A stretch of 64,000 nucleotides of DNA from Tetracentron sinense (GCA_015143295.1 CM026574.1:9860938-9924937), one strand, 5' to 3'. Numbered from the stretch's first letter, positions 33,401-46,194 are shown. The notes: generated by a model from the letters alone, not told the origin. Numbers and translations are program-made.

Positions 33401-36400
33401 ATGACCTCAGGTAAATTTCATATCAAATTTTCCATTAAATTCGATTAACCTAGACTATGAATTTCGTACAGCTTTCATCTGTTTCAATCAAGGATTCAGA
33501 GTAACGTTGCAATATATGATAATTTCAACGATTATATTCGATTTCATTTCTTTTCACCATCTGGGTAGAGATTTATTCTGTGAATTATGTGAAATTTCAT
33601 CTGGGTTTTTTAATTTTTTGAAAATCTGACATGAATTCGTATGGAAAATCCTGTTTTCATGAATTTTTGTCATGTTTTCTGGATTAATCGATTAGCATCT
33701 CTTGCAGATTTTACCTTAACGATTCCAGCAGAAGTGGAATTAGCTTCTCGTTTGAGAACCTCGCAGTTCTTGTTCACACAAAGGCCCTGGCTTGGTATAC
33801 CCCACAAAGGCTACATCACTGTTTGCCTTTCATTTTCCATTCTCGTTCATTTGTGTGTGTTGTTGTATGAATGTCCGTGTTTTAGTTTTCAATTCATTAC
33901 TACTTGGCAGTTGCAATTTTTATTAAAGTAAATTTCTTCCCTAGGAACCAGGTGTGTTACTACTTATGCTTTATGGTTCTATGTCTAGATCTCTATGGAA
34001 AACGAATCAGGCCTGTCGCGCCTTATGCAAGTGTGTGTAGTAAACCAGTCATTGATCTAGCGCCAATACACCGTTGCTTGCCCGATGAGCTTCTGTTCGA
34101 GGTACCGTATATAAGTATTCTGGCCATTTAAGTACTGCTATCATCTCTTCCATAGCTATGAGTACCACTAGAATAGTCATTATAATTAATTTCCAATTCA
34201 AATTCAGTCATCATACTTCTTATCATTGTTAGATTTCAAGCATAATTGTTCACAAAGTAACACTATCTTTATTTTATATATCAGTTTTGTGACCAGCATT
34301 TGCTTTGATACTTATTTTCACTACTGTTTTGTCATCTGTATGCTCTGTTGGATTAACCTCATACTGTGTGAGGATTCGAGTCTTTGTATGGAATATAATA
34401 CTTTCAGATAAGGTAATAGGTTTACTCAAAGATAAAAAAAAATTAAAAATTAAAAGGATAAAGATGGGGTTAGAGGTTTCTTTGTTTGTCAAGCAAATGT
34501 TATTGTCAGTGTTTAATACAACAAAAATAATGGTTGTAATGGTTGGGGACCTTGAGTGTTACTATTATAATAGTCCTGCAATTAAAGGCAGTAATTTACC
34601 AATATAACATAATGTTTCTTGTCTATGTGTCTTTTTAACCCTTATAATGACATTAATTAAAATTATGGCTATTGCCTTGTAACTGGAGTTTTGCCAATTG
34701 TGAATAGCAACGCAGGGTTCACTTTGGTGAAACTCAGTTTAGTCTATGCATTACCGCTTTTGGATTCCATGCCAATTTCATGTTAGTTTTTGCCAATTCC
34801 TGAATTCCATTAGGCTCATATTCTATTGGACAATCATGCCTCACACAAACAGTGATATCTAAGTATGACCGGATATGCTGGCTCTCTATCCCTGTTAGAA
34901 ATTGTTCGACGGTTGAGTGATAAAGTCTTCTTTGCATATGTCTCTGTTCAATGTTAAAGTTTCTGTCATAAACTGGATAATGAATGTTCATAAGCAGGTC
35001 TTTGCACGAATGAATCCATATAGTTTAGGGAGGGCAGCATGCGTTTGTCGGAAATGGAGATATACAATTCGTAATCCTTTGTTTTGGCGCAGTGCATGTC
35101 TAAAGGCTTGGCAGGTATTGTGAATTATGGTTGTAAGCTTTCTTAGTTCTATTTGCATATAAATATCATCCAAGCTTAAAATAGGGGGACTTCCTTTAAT
35201 GAAGCTGGCTGGAGCAGTGGAAAATTACAAGATTTTACACTCTATATATGAGGGGTCATGGAGAAAAATGTGGCTTTTAAGACCGAGGGTCCGTACTGAT
35301 GGTAAGATCCATTTGTATAAAAATTGTCTAGAATTGACTTTTGTGCCTAATTTGTTTCTGTATTTAGTTATACGTGTACCAAACTCATCAATATGGCTTT
35401 ATGCGTGTTGCTTGTACTATCCATTTAGATTCTTTGTGGTTGGCTGGTTGCTTTCCTTATTTTTATTTTGAGAAGCGACTCAAAGAAAACATGAATCGAA
35501 TGAACTTATTTTCCCACAAACACCGACTGGTTAACCCTTACTTGCAGAATGGATTGGAAGTTCATACTCCAAAAACATGAAAGAATGTTACATTGCAGAT
35601 TTCATAAGAAAAAATTCCATTGAAATTTGCAAGTCACAAAAGCATGCAATACTCTGGAGTCCCGGGATCTTATGTTGGAGGAATCTTTTTCCCTTGCACG
35701 AGGACCAGGAACGAACGCAAAAGGAAAAATCATTTTTTTTTCTTCCAAGGGATCTTTGTGTCTGTTTTGTCATTAAATTCAATCAATCCTTATTGTGTCA
35801 GAACCTGAGCATTTTTTTTCGGTCACAAACCAAGTCTAAGTATTTAATTGTTGTGTGGTGATTCTTTGAATTCTTTTTTACAAACAAAAAAAAATCACTG
35901 CATGTAATGTGGTTTGAACGCTTCCAGTTGATATTATCCTGTCAAACATCATGGAAGTATTAGGTATGCTTCCCTTCTTCATGGGCGTGTTTAGATCCAG
36001 TCTTTTCTCATGTCTTAACTAAGTTACAGGCTCTTTTCACGCAGACTTTTTTTTGGAGGTAGACTCTCATTTAACATGGGCATGAGAAAAAATTCCACGG
36101 CCTACATTGTAACATATGTCTCTAAATCCACCAGTATTTGCAAGTGTGCTTGACCTTCTAAAATTTAACCAATCAAAACAAAATAAAACTAAATTGCATG
36201 TCTTGGATCTCCCCCCCCCAACAAGCTATTCCGTGCATCATCTCTCCTTTGAAGTGTAATAGAGAATTGTGAGTAGAATTACTAGTCCTTGGGGATGGAT
36301 CCATCTTTCCCGATCACTGGAAGCCTTGATATCAGTCAGATGGAAGTTTTGCAAACCTAAGTTGAATTGGAAAAAAAAATAGTGCAAAAAGGTGGAAAAA

Positions 36401-39400
36401 GTTCTGTTGATGGAAACCGAACTTGCTACCCCTCATGCTGGAAAATACAGAAACACAGTTTTCAAGAGTATTGTCTACTCCTGGCCTTGCATCCAAATAC
36501 ACCATTTTTCTGGTAATATAAGACCAGCTCACTTTAGAGATTATGAGTTGAAGAAAATGGAGGGGCCTTGGGAGTCTTTCAGAGATTTTTTACAAATCCT
36601 TTCAGATTTGGAGCAAGGTTTCCTCTTTTGATATCAGGAAGAATTGTAGGAAAGCGATCTGGAATTTTCATTGACATCAAGATAATTATCCCCATCTGCT
36701 GTATAGGTTTGTCTTTGGATATGATGTTGTTTTATGGTTCTAAGCTGTATCGTAAGGGAAATGCAAATATGTGAGTGTGTTGCTGCACTTCAATTTTGAG
36801 GATTTTTCAAATATAAATCGGAAAACAAACAAGTGTGCGTGTATTACACTCTTCAGTTTTGAGGATTTTTCTAATGGTTATAGGAAAACAAACTCTAGCC
36901 TTTACTCTGATTGTATGAAGTGCACTTCTTTTACTCTGATTGTATCTTCTCTTGATTTGGTTATGTTTCAATTCATTAGGAAGTAAATTTGATTTTTTTG
37001 GTTAGATGTTTTGCAAGTTGATGTGTGATTTTTAATTTGGATGAAGTGGACTTTTTTCATGTTATTTGATAAACCAGATTCGAGTCCTATACTCTGTCAT
37101 CCCTCACTTTACATATCTCTGTGAGGGGAAGATGATGGCATAGGTTCTCTATAATGTGGTATAGTTGCGTAATATGCTTATTCTTAGTCATCTGGCTAAG
37201 CTAGCTTGGTTGGGCTCTTTTTTTCTTTTGTCTTTTCCTATTGTTGGGTAGACCTTATTGGATTGGTATCTCTGCAGGGGACCCTTTCATCTTCCCTAGT
37301 GCTTTTTTCAACTTGTTATATTTTCGGACGTGGAATAAAAATTATCTTGTTTGCTACAAGCAACTGAAATAAATCCAGGTTACTTACCTTTTTTCTAATT
37401 TAATTTATCATTTATCAGTATCATGAACATTGCTTCCGTTTGTCATCATTTTCTCTGTACCATTGAATTGAACATGGACTTCTTAGTACTGTACGTTATT
37501 CCATTGTTTCCGTGTATTTTCCATACCAGGGTCGTCAAGAATTTCTGCAATCCTTAAGTTCTCTTTCGCTTATCAGGTCTTTATGTGAGTAGGAACACCT
37601 ACATCCGTACTGGAATTGCAGAGTGGAAGGTTTCTAATCCAGTTCATGTGGTATGCTACACTTCTGTTTCTGTTATTCATTGTGTAAAGTGGTGGTAACC
37701 AGTGGCTACACAATTAATGCCAACATTCAGATGAGCCAACTCACTTATCTTGAACCCACACGGGTAGCTCAATTGGTTCGGGTCTTGGGAGAGATCTCTT
37801 CCTGGGGTTACCCGATGCACGTGGTTTGCAAGTGATTGCATGCATCCGAAGGGACTAGTCCTTGCTTGTAAGGGTTGGGACACCCTCCATTACCCTCCAA
37901 AAAAAAAAAACACTTATCTTGGCAAATGAATCATCTGTCATTTGAAATGAAGTCAATAATGACATGCATGACTCATTTAGCTACTTACTGGTTTTCCAAA
38001 GCTAGTGTCCCTGAGTCTTAGATTTCTATACTATTCTTTTGAAGGAATGTCTAGGAATGGCCTTGTCCATGGGTGATGGGACAACCCAAACCCAATTAGT
38101 TTTTTATGTTTGTTCAAAAGAATAAAGCTTAAATATTAAATATTAAAAAGCTTTTCAATGTTAAAAAAAAATTTCTTGTGGCTTTCCAATTGATTTATTA
38201 GTAAAAGAATGAGACTTATTCAGTAGCCAATTCTTATGTTCTCTTCTCTTTTAAAGACACAAACTCCTATAGAAGTTACAAAACCTAATCAGAATTTTTT
38301 GAAAGACTGGAAAAATCCTACCTATACATCCGTTTGCAGCAAAGATGTGTTTTTTGGAAAATTCTTGGTGATTTGCCTACTTTTGGTGATTTGGAAAAAT
38401 CCTAAAAGTTGAAGATTTGTTGGCCAACAATAAGTTGTCTTGTGTTAATTAATATCGTCATTTTAAGTTTTCTTGAGCATCCATCTAGTGTGAAATGTGG
38501 ATAGTTTTGCAAAGAAAAATGATTTTGGCCTGGAAAGTAGTTAAAAATTGAAAAGTTATTCATCCAAATCCAATCATGATGATTTTGGGGCCTCATCCCA
38601 TCTAAGAGATGGTTTATTAATTGAATGGTCTGAATGATGATTGTGTATTCCCACTGCGATGCGCTCTTGCAGTGAACAGGCCTTCCAAAAAAAAATTAAA
38701 ATTAAGAGTTGGAGTCCTCCAATGACAATGGACCGTGCTATGAAAATTGTTCCATTTTTCCAAGCATAGTTTTATGTAGTTTTTTCAAATGTGGGCGTTA
38801 GAATGTTATCCTGTTATTTGCAACCAATTGTTGCTTCTTCTTGTTGTCGTTGTCGTTCTTATAACGTTTTTTTTCTTTGCTTTTATAGGTCTGCTATTTC
38901 CGCTACATGAGATTTTTTCCTTCTGGGAGGTTCCTTTACAAGGTTATACACTTATACTTATACCTCTTAAATGACTTTTTATATATCAACTACTGAGAAA
39001 ATGCTGTGTTGCTGTATCTTATCATAATCTCACTCTGTTAATCTGCCATGATTAGAATTCTTCTCAAAAAGTAAAAGATGTGGCAAAATTCATGAACTTT
39101 CGCGTGTCTAAAGCTAACTCTGTTTTTGGTGGCCACTACACATTATCCGATGATAAGGTCAGGTTACGCTTTTCTGCCAAGTCTCATACAATCTGCATCT
39201 TATATTCTGCAAGCTATAACGAAATCTGTGCTGTTTAAATTTTGTCAAATGCCAGACTCTGATGGGGCCAATATCTTTCAGTAGTTAATATTTCCTATCC
39301 TGCAAACCGTTACTTCATTCATTTTCTCTTCATGTCTACCCTTTATTTGCAGGTTGAAGCTGCTATACTGTACCCTGGCTTGCGTCCAACCGTGTTGAGA

Positions 39401-42400
39401 ATCCACTTAAGGTTTATAGTCTGACTTAACCCAACGATTTAGAATGAAAAGTGATTTCATTCATTAAGTTACATCGATGCTTCTAATTCATCTGGGAAAT
39501 GGGAATACCAAAAAATGGATGATAGAATAAGACTTTGCTTCCACAATTCCTTCTCGTATTTTGAATGAAATGTGATTTTCATTTATTAATTTTCATCGAT
39601 GCTCCTAATTCATCTGGGACACGGAAATACCAAAAAATAGCTGATTGAATTAGACTTTGCTTCCACACCTCCTTCCCATATTAGACTTTGCTTCCACACC
39701 TCCTTCCCGTATTTGTAAACTGGTATCCCAAAAAATCTTGGGTCAATTCTCAAGTAGTATCTCCATTCAAGGTATTAAACTTCGGTTTCGATATAAACTT
39801 CGGTCGCTAAGGAAGTTGTCACATTTCGAGGAAGTTTAAGGAAGTCCAAGGAAATTATGTAAAAATTAAAGAAGTGTAAAAAACTTTAAGGAAACATTGG
39901 AAATCTAAGATGAAACTTTAGAAATTTAATACTTAAGCATAAATACACATCTAGAATTCATTACATTACTGATGCAAGCATGTAGTACTCAAATGTGAGA
40001 ATCATATTAAATGACATGCGTTGTCTACTTGTCTGATAATTTTTTCTTGGTATTTCTCTGGATTGTCAATTTTTTAAAACTATATTTCATCTTCTTTGTC
40101 AAGTGAAGGGGTATGTATTCTCTTTATTTTTCAATGATTATCCATATTAATTGTTTTGGAAACTTAAAAACCTTATGAATGCACATTGAAGTCGATAAAT
40201 AATCGAAATTCAATTTAGTTTCTAAACCTATTTCATTCTACAATTGATGAGCTCAATGATTTTACAATATTGAATCAATATGTGAAGAGGAGGAGATGGG
40301 TATTTAAATAATTTTGAATTTATGAAATACTATTAGGAAATTATTTGATTTTTTTAATATTACTAAAAAGTCATTATGGACATAATATACTAATAACAAG
40401 ATTATTAGAATAATAAATTTATAATTTATAGTAAGGTTAATGCTAACCATACTCTAATAATAAAATTATAATTTATAATAAAGTTAATGCTAGCACACTC
40501 TCTTTTAAAGTTAATTATATTTATAATAAGGTTAATGCTAGGTACCCATGTCTTTTCTTATGAAGAAAGTTTAAAACGAGTGAAACTAGTATTATCCTTT
40601 TAAGTTAAAACCTGAAGTCCTTCAATTTATAGATATTTTCTATAATTTCGGTTAACTTCCACTAAAGTTCTACATTTTCTCAACAATTTTTTTTTGTTTC
40701 GGTCGAAGTTTACTAGGAAGTCCAGTATTTTTAAAATACTAGTGCATTTCACTTCGAACACCACGGAAGTCGACTCAATTCGGTCAACTTCGGCGGAATT
40801 GAGTTGATTTTTGATACCATGCCTCCATTCCCTTCAAAAAATGGGTAGAGTGGGGTAGATTCACAAGTTTATCATAAAAGCAGTGATTAGTTTTGTATTT
40901 GTGGGTGTTTGAGCCATAGTTATCAAATCCACGTATAATACATATATAATATGTTTAAGGGATTGCCGTGTAAAATGACATACTTTTGCCGTATTACGTC
41001 TTATATGTGTATTGCGGTATAATATGCGTTTAATACGCAGATTCCGTATTAAACGCATTTAATATGCATATTTTTGCTGTACTTTTGTCATGTTGAACTC
41101 ATTCCGTATTAAATGATTGCAATGTAGTCAAGGATCTAGGCGATGCCTAGGCAATTAGGCTTGGCGAGGTACAACCTAGGCGATGCCCAGGCGGTGCCTA
41201 AGCGATAAAAATTATTAAATTATATATATATATAATTTTTTATATATACACATAGAAATTCAAACCTCCTAGGGTTAATAATAATCTAGGCAAATCAATA
41301 TTTAATGTTATAAAGCTTAAAATTAAATATTTTCTTCTTGAACTGTTAATTAACTTTTTGATCATGTAGATAAAAATATTTTTGAAGACTAAAATATAAG
41401 ACTTTTTTCACATGACTTTTGGGTTTTAGTAATGTTTTGATATAGTGAAATTTTAAAATTTGAGAAATACATTAGCTTTTGAAAGTTGAAATTTTGAAAA
41501 ATGCGCTAAAAACGGATTTTGTTCTTCAACTAGAAAGTTGACCTTTTATTTTTCAGGAATTAGATCTAAGATAATTTTTATTGAATTCAAAAGGGGTGTA
41601 TAACCTTATTAACATATAAATTTATTAAATAAATGAAATTCATTTACTTAAATGATATTTATATGTAAATAAGTTGTCAATAAGGCTTAAATTTAATAGG
41701 AAATGAGAGAATGGTGCAAAAACTCCTGCCTAGGCGATGATGCTCCAAAATTGCCTAGGCGAGACGTCTTGACTACACTGAATTATTGTTAGTAGTAAGT
41801 ATTATGATTCTTATTTATTTATAATTATTAATTTTTAAAAATTTTCCGTACTTTTTTCGTATAACACTTGTATTTTCCGAATGAATCATTGCCGTATTAT
41901 ACTTTTTTTTTGGAAACAAGGGTATCCAGGCCTCTTAGAGCACCTGACTATGCCCGAGTATTATACCTTTTTTTTTTTAAACAAGGGTATCCAGGCCTCT
42001 TAGAGCAATTGATTATTCCCTCGGGCACGTGCAACACCCCCCAAGCCATACGCACTAGGTAAGACGGGATTACTCCCTAAGGGTGGCCAACAGAAGGAGG
42101 GGATTCGAACTCAAGACATCCGCTTCGTGAGGTGTGGTCCTAGCCAACAGCTCAACCCCGTACCCGTACTTGGTAACTATGGTTTGAGCTGGGAATATGG
42201 GCTTTTCTTTTACTGATTCACACAAAAGATCATCCTACAGAATAAATTAAAGGTTTCTTATTTATTGCTTAAACCCATAGACTGTCCTAAATCCTAATGC
42301 ATGGAGTGGGTATTTTAACCATTTATATGTGCCCTTCTGTCATGCCCACATAAGCTGATTGGCATTCTTGACAGATTGAGAGGAACAACAGCAGGTGCAA

Positions 42401-43079
42401 ACAATCGGATTGATCTCCTCTCTCTTGTTACAAGTGGTGTGAATGATAGCGAGGTTAACGGCCATGATGACGATGTGCTTGGAGTGGTTGGAGGGTGGCA
42501 GGAGAATGAAACGCACAACCCTGATGTGCCTGCAGTCTCGCACACGAGAGGACTAACACCTTTCGTCTTCATTCCGTATGAAGAGGTATGTCACTTTCTA
42601 TTCACTCCACATTGTTTTGCAACTCTTCATAAATATGACGGACAGCTACAATGACAACACAATGGTCAAAGAAAATTGCTTGCTGTAGTTTTTATTTTCC
42701 GTAGGTCTAACAGCTACAATGATTTACTACTCCCTTTGATCATTGTGTTGCTGGGTTTCGAAACAAATTTTATTTTAGTTTTCTTCAATTTTCCTTCCAA
42801 ACTCGACCAACTTTTCTATGATAAAACTCATGCAACTCCTTGTTTTTGCAAAAGTCATGTCCAGACATTTCTTTTGTGGGGAATTTTTTTTGCAAAGCTC
42901 AAAATTAGCCATAATCAGAATTTAAGGAATTTTTTTGCCAACAGAAGATTGATCACCAAAAATTGTGTGCCATAAGCAACACTGTGAAATGACTCGCCTT
43001 GTTCTTTTGTGGGGCACAGGTTGAAACATCCGTTCTGAATCTCCCCGTGGACAAGATGGATTATTTTGTTACTGGCTGA
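33401..43079 (+). CDS. FBP7: F-box protein, FBP7 type (11 exons, 327 aa)
   Basis: Coding exons: 33401-33410, 33708-33794, 33989-34101, 34998-35114, 35205-35301, 37577-37650, 38889-38942, 39056-39157, 39353-39411, 42375-42585 and 43020-43079. All introns are GT-AG, phases agree, and the sum is 984 bp. The product starts [19 protein letters not shown]. An F-box spans residues 63-102 ([19 protein letters not shown], then VCRKWRY), which in the family binds SKP1 to build an SCF ubiquitin ligase. The C-terminal half ([42 protein letters not shown]) resembles the Hrt3/FBXO9-type tail that should recruit substrate. Length agrees with Arabidopsis FBP7 (At1g21760), reported to support translation under temperature stress. 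Introns 5 and 9 are 2.3 and 3.0 kb, and intron 9 is full of transposons. No break was found, so the gene looks functional. Confidence 0.95.
34102..34997 (+). other. FBP7 intron 3
   Basis: 896 bp, AT-rich, GT-AG. I see no gene or clear transposon in it. It splits the F-box between Glu70 and Val71. Confidence 0.85.
35302..37576 (+). other. FBP7 intron 5
   Basis: 2275 bp between the donor GTAAGATCC and the acceptor TTATCAG. It contains no recognised element apart from a weak local duplication around 36790-36890 (TTTTGAGGATTTTTC twice). Confidence 0.8.
37753..37910 (+). mobile_element. SINE in FBP7 intron 6
   Basis: A tRNA-like head GGGTAGCTCAATTGGTTCGG (A-box type) is followed by a body ending CCCTCC and a run of A. 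It is flanked by an 11-bp duplication CACTTATCTTG (37742-37752 and 37911-37921). It lies in the sense direction within intron 6. Confidence 0.85.
39443..39711. repeat. Tandem duplications in FBP7 intron 9
   Basis: A segment of about 116 bp is repeated (GATTTCATTCATTAAG at 39453 and GATTTTCATTTATTAA at 39573, both followed by CATCGATGCT). Within it a 31-bp unit TTAGACTTTGCTTCCACA is repeated at about 39650 and 39681. Confidence 0.75.
39769..40822. mobile_element. Non-autonomous hAT-like element with TTCGG subterminal motifs
   Basis: Perfect 8-bp duplication CTCCATTC (39761-39768 and 40823-40830). The ends are imperfect inverted repeats: GGTATTAAACTTCGG on the left and, on the opposite strand at the right, GGTATCAAAAATCAACTC. 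ACTTCGG/TTCGGTC words are clustered near both ends. No transposase is encoded. It lies in FBP7 intron 9. Confidence 0.8.
41122..41777. mobile_element. TAGGCG-motif DNA element nested in the hAT-like element
   Basis: Inverted ends TGTAGTCAAG and CTTGACTACA (perfect 10 bp). Both ends hold clusters of CTAGGCGATGCC-like words, and the centre is AT-rich and non-coding. A clear target duplication was not found. A relative lies at 54703-55416. Confidence 0.7.
41903..42165 (-). mobile_element. Two SINE copies inserted at the same target sequence
   Basis: Bases 41967-42165 hold a - strand SINE: tRNA-like head GGGTTGAGCTGTTGGCTAGG, B-box GAGTTCGAATCCCC, and a T run on the + strand as its poly(A). Bases 41903-41957 repeat only its 3' end (AAACAAGGGTATCCAGGCCT) and are flanked by GTATTATAC (41894-41902 and 41958-41966). 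That is a 5'-truncated second copy. Confidence 0.75.
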
Positions 43080-43539
43080 CTTGAATCCTGGAGGATTTTT
43101 GCCCTGTAAATATATATCCATTCAAACATCGTCTAGTCATTAAACACCTCTGTATCCATCTACATATATAATATAATATAATATATATATATATATATAT
43201 ATGTCAGTCCGGTTGGTTAAGTTTTCCAGGAAACTGAATTCATGCCAAGGAACACCTTATAGGCTCCAGTGTATTGAATATGGACTCTGTTGTAATACTT
43301 TAGTTCTTTTCTTATCATAATCTTCTTGTCCGTTTAGTTGGAGTAATGAAAGCATCTCTTTGGTAACTTAGAATAAACTGTGGAACATTGATGTGCAGTC
43401 CAGTAATGGCACAGCTATTCCCATCTGCCCAACAGATTCACATTGGTGTGTTTTGGCATCGCCTGCTAAGGATCTATCTAGAATAGAGCATGGTCTTAGC
43501 TGATACTTTTGCTGAGATATATATATATATATATATTTT
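43080..43539 (+). other. FBP7 3' flank with poly(A) signal candidate
   Basis: After the stop codon the sequence is AT-rich. AT microsatellites lie at about 43164-43202 and 43518-43536. AATAAA at 43372-43377 could be the poly(A) signal; no end of transcript can be proven. Confidence 0.45.
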
Positions 43540-45600
43540 TTGGAAGGTGAGCAGGGGTTAGGCGCCAGATAGATTAAAAAGAGAACCCCAAATTACATTC
43601 TTGTGTACAACTTTCCAGACCTGTCTTCACAAATGAAGGAATGGGTCTCAATAGGAATCCATCACCCATTTAGAATTAGCATAAACTCAAATCTTGGAAA
43701 TCCAAAAGCTTTTCGCCATGATTAGCCCCTTTAATATTGCTTTCACTCAAGAATATCTACTCCTTCTCACACCCTTCTGCAAAGGCTACACAAAGATTAC
43801 CCAAGTGGTCACGCAGGATACCTTGATACCTCCCATCCCAGCTGAGTTGGCACGAAGTGATCCATCTGTATTAAGCGCCCAGCACTATGAGCACACATTA
43901 GACACTGGAAGAAAAACAATCTGTTTCAATACCCCAGATAGCCAACAAGGAACGGTTTCTCTCTGAATCTTCAACACTATTCTTGGACAAGGAGAATATT
44001 CCTCTCTTATCCTTCTATCACAATGAGATATTGAGACCGAGTTTTTGAATTTGTTCTTGAATATCCTATTATTTCGTTCCCTCCATAGATGATAAATCGT
44101 GGTGTTTAGGACCATCTTCCTCACATTCTAGATCAGATAATTTCCCATAAATGTGTCATAGATTCATGTTTTCTCGTTGGCCCACGTAAGAATGCTTCGG
44201 TTTTGAAAACCACACCAGGCTAGGATGCATTGTCGTATTTAACGAGAGAAAAGGCATTCGAAACAAAGTCTATATTTTCTGATGTGCGTTTCGGAGAATA
44301 GAGTGATGAACTAGAATATCTTGGTTCTGCAGGGCATCCGACGAAGCCATCCAAGCAATTAAGCTATGTCGAAGCACTTTCATGTTGAACCAGAACAATT
44401 TGCCCCCAAAGAACACAAGGTTGAACTAACCTAGTTGCTTCCCAAGCCTATTTAAGCAAGTATTTTTCATTAGCTTTTGGTTTCCAAACGATTTGATCAT
44501 CAACATCATCTGAAAAGAATGGTGCTGGGGAAGCTCCTCCCGATTTGATCATCTGAAAAAGAATGGTGCTGGGGAAGCTCCTCCCAAACCTCCATAAGGT
44601 CCTCAGATCTGGCCGGCGGAAGGGCCCATTGATTCCCCTGAATTAAGCTAGAAACTACAACAGACCAAGGAAGCCTCGCATCATATTGAAGGCTAGCTCC
44701 CAACTCTTCAACTAAAATACCCTTTGGGTCGTACCAAAAAGAAGTTTTGTGGCCATTGCTGATCAAATGAGTGATGAGATCCTCTAGCTTTCAGGATTTG
44801 GTGCCATGCCGAAGAACAGCCCGAAGAAATCTTTATAGCCCAGAAGTTTTCAAGTTTAAGAAAATTACTATACACCCACTCCACCCATAAGCCTTGCTTT
44901 CGCGATGCTATCTCCCCGATGCGCCTGATAGCCAGCCCACCTTCCTCTTCCAGACAGCAAACACGTTCCCAACTGATAGGAGTAAGCCTTTTATTCCAGC
45001 GAACCTGCCCACATGAAATGGCAACACATTTGCTCGATATTTTTCATTGTCTTTTTTGGGTAACATGAAACAACTCAGACCAATAGATTTGAGAGCTCAT
45101 TAAAACATAGTGAATTAGCTCTCCAAGCTTAGACTTTTCTAGTCACCTTCTCCACCAAAGGCTGGCATTGGGTTTCAGATATATAGTCTTTTCGGCACAA
45201 GAGGGATCCCCAAGTAGTTAACCAGAACCACTCCAAACTTGAATTGTAAAATCTCTTTGATGCGTTGGGTCATTGTCGGAATTGAGCCAACAACGAAGAT
45301 TTGAGATTTGTCTACATTTGGCTTAAGCCCTGACAATGCCGAAAATTCCTCTAAAGTAGCTAGGAGAGACGCAGCCAAACGCTCATCGGCTTGGACGAAA
45401 CACAGATGAGACACCAAAGGATTTGCACATTTAGGATGGACCTGTGATTAAGAATGGTCGATAGCCCTTCCATGACCAAAACAAATAACAGAGGAGAGTG
45501 GGGATCTCCTTGGCGAAGACCCCTCGAAACTATCGAAGTAACCCACAAGAGACCCATTGAGGTTGATAGAAAATTTGGGGTTGGAATACACTTACTATAA
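43540..45600 (-). mobile_element. 5'-truncated, decayed LINE on the - strand
   Basis: On the - strand RT words appear first (SRGLRQGDPHSPLLFVLVME, 45530-45460). Then come FSALSGLKPNVDKSQIF and VNYLGIPLVPKRL (45417-45175), WERVCCLEEEGGLAIRRIG (about 44960-44900), ISNGHKTSFWYDPKG (44766-44720) and the zf-RVT-like TTIYHLWRERNNRIF (44100-44050). The usual FADD motif is altered. A 53-bp tandem duplication lies at 44491-44585. The family is distinct from the LINE at 1-5248. The 3' limit at 43540 is judged from the T run. Confidence 0.85.
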
Positions 45601-46018
45601 TTGGAGAAATGATGCAGGGACGACCCTGGTGCTGCAATGTTTTATTCCTGAGCCATTAGCAGAACCGATAAATGGTAAGTGGTCATAACTGTGATCAACC
45701 ATCTACCTTTGTCCAGTTAGTCAGCATAGAAACATTTAGCTTAGTGTTTGAATACACTTCCAAATTGACTTTTTGACTCCTAAAGAGTCAAAAGTTTGGT
45801 TTGGCACTAAGGAGAATAACTTCTCAATGAGTCAAAAGTCATAAAAATTGAAATGTTAGCTTTTATGAGAAGTTGCCCATAATTAGCTTTTATTGGAAGT
45901 CCCAAACAAGCCCTTGGGCAGAGGGTTAGAGTCACCTTTCTTGGTGTTTTAACTTCTGAACTATGTCTGATACAAGAGGTTTCCCTTTGGTACAGATACG
46001 GATAAGTGTTTCCGTAGT
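45601..46018. other. Gene-free interval
   Basis: No coding sequence or recognised element is visible. Confidence 0.5.
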
Positions 46019-46194
46019 GAGTTAGGATGGGCAACAGACGCACGCTGTTGCGCTGTTGCCCCTTTGTTTCTTACAAAAACAATTGGGGCCCTTTTTTTTG
46101 ATTCCCAGTTTACCCTTGTTGAAAATGGGGCCCTCCTTTGTAAGACACAAAGGGGCAACATCGCAACAACGTGCGCTGTTGCCCATCCGAACTC
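46019..46194. mobile_element. Foldback MITE, 176 bp
   Basis: The left arm GAGTTAGGATGGGCAACAG is mirrored at the right end by CTGTTGCCCATCCGAACTC. The inverted homology extends about 75 bp on each side (including GTTGCCCCTTTGT and GGGGCCC), leaving a small loop. No clear target duplication was found, so the superfamily is open. Confidence 0.85.

Larger units (their letters stand above)
40915..42181. mobile_element. Non-autonomous hAT-like element with CGTATTA motifs, containing two insertions
   Basis: Perfect 8-bp duplication GTTTGAGC (40907-40914 and 42182-42189). Terminal repeats are CATAGTTATCAAATCCACG on the left and CATAGTTACCAAGTACGG on the opposite strand at the right. Near the ends the words CGTATTA, TAATACG and GTATTACG recur. 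It contains the TAGGCG element 41122-41777 and SINE copies at 41903-42165. It lies only 84 bp from the previous element, in FBP7 intron 9. Confidence 0.82.

Noticed and set aside
34226-34607. Open frames within FBP7 intron 3
   Set aside because: They lie between verified splice sites, are AT-rich and resemble no protein.
37753-37910. A functional tRNA gene
   Set aside because: Only the A-box region is tRNA-like; poly(A), body and 11-bp target duplication show a SINE.
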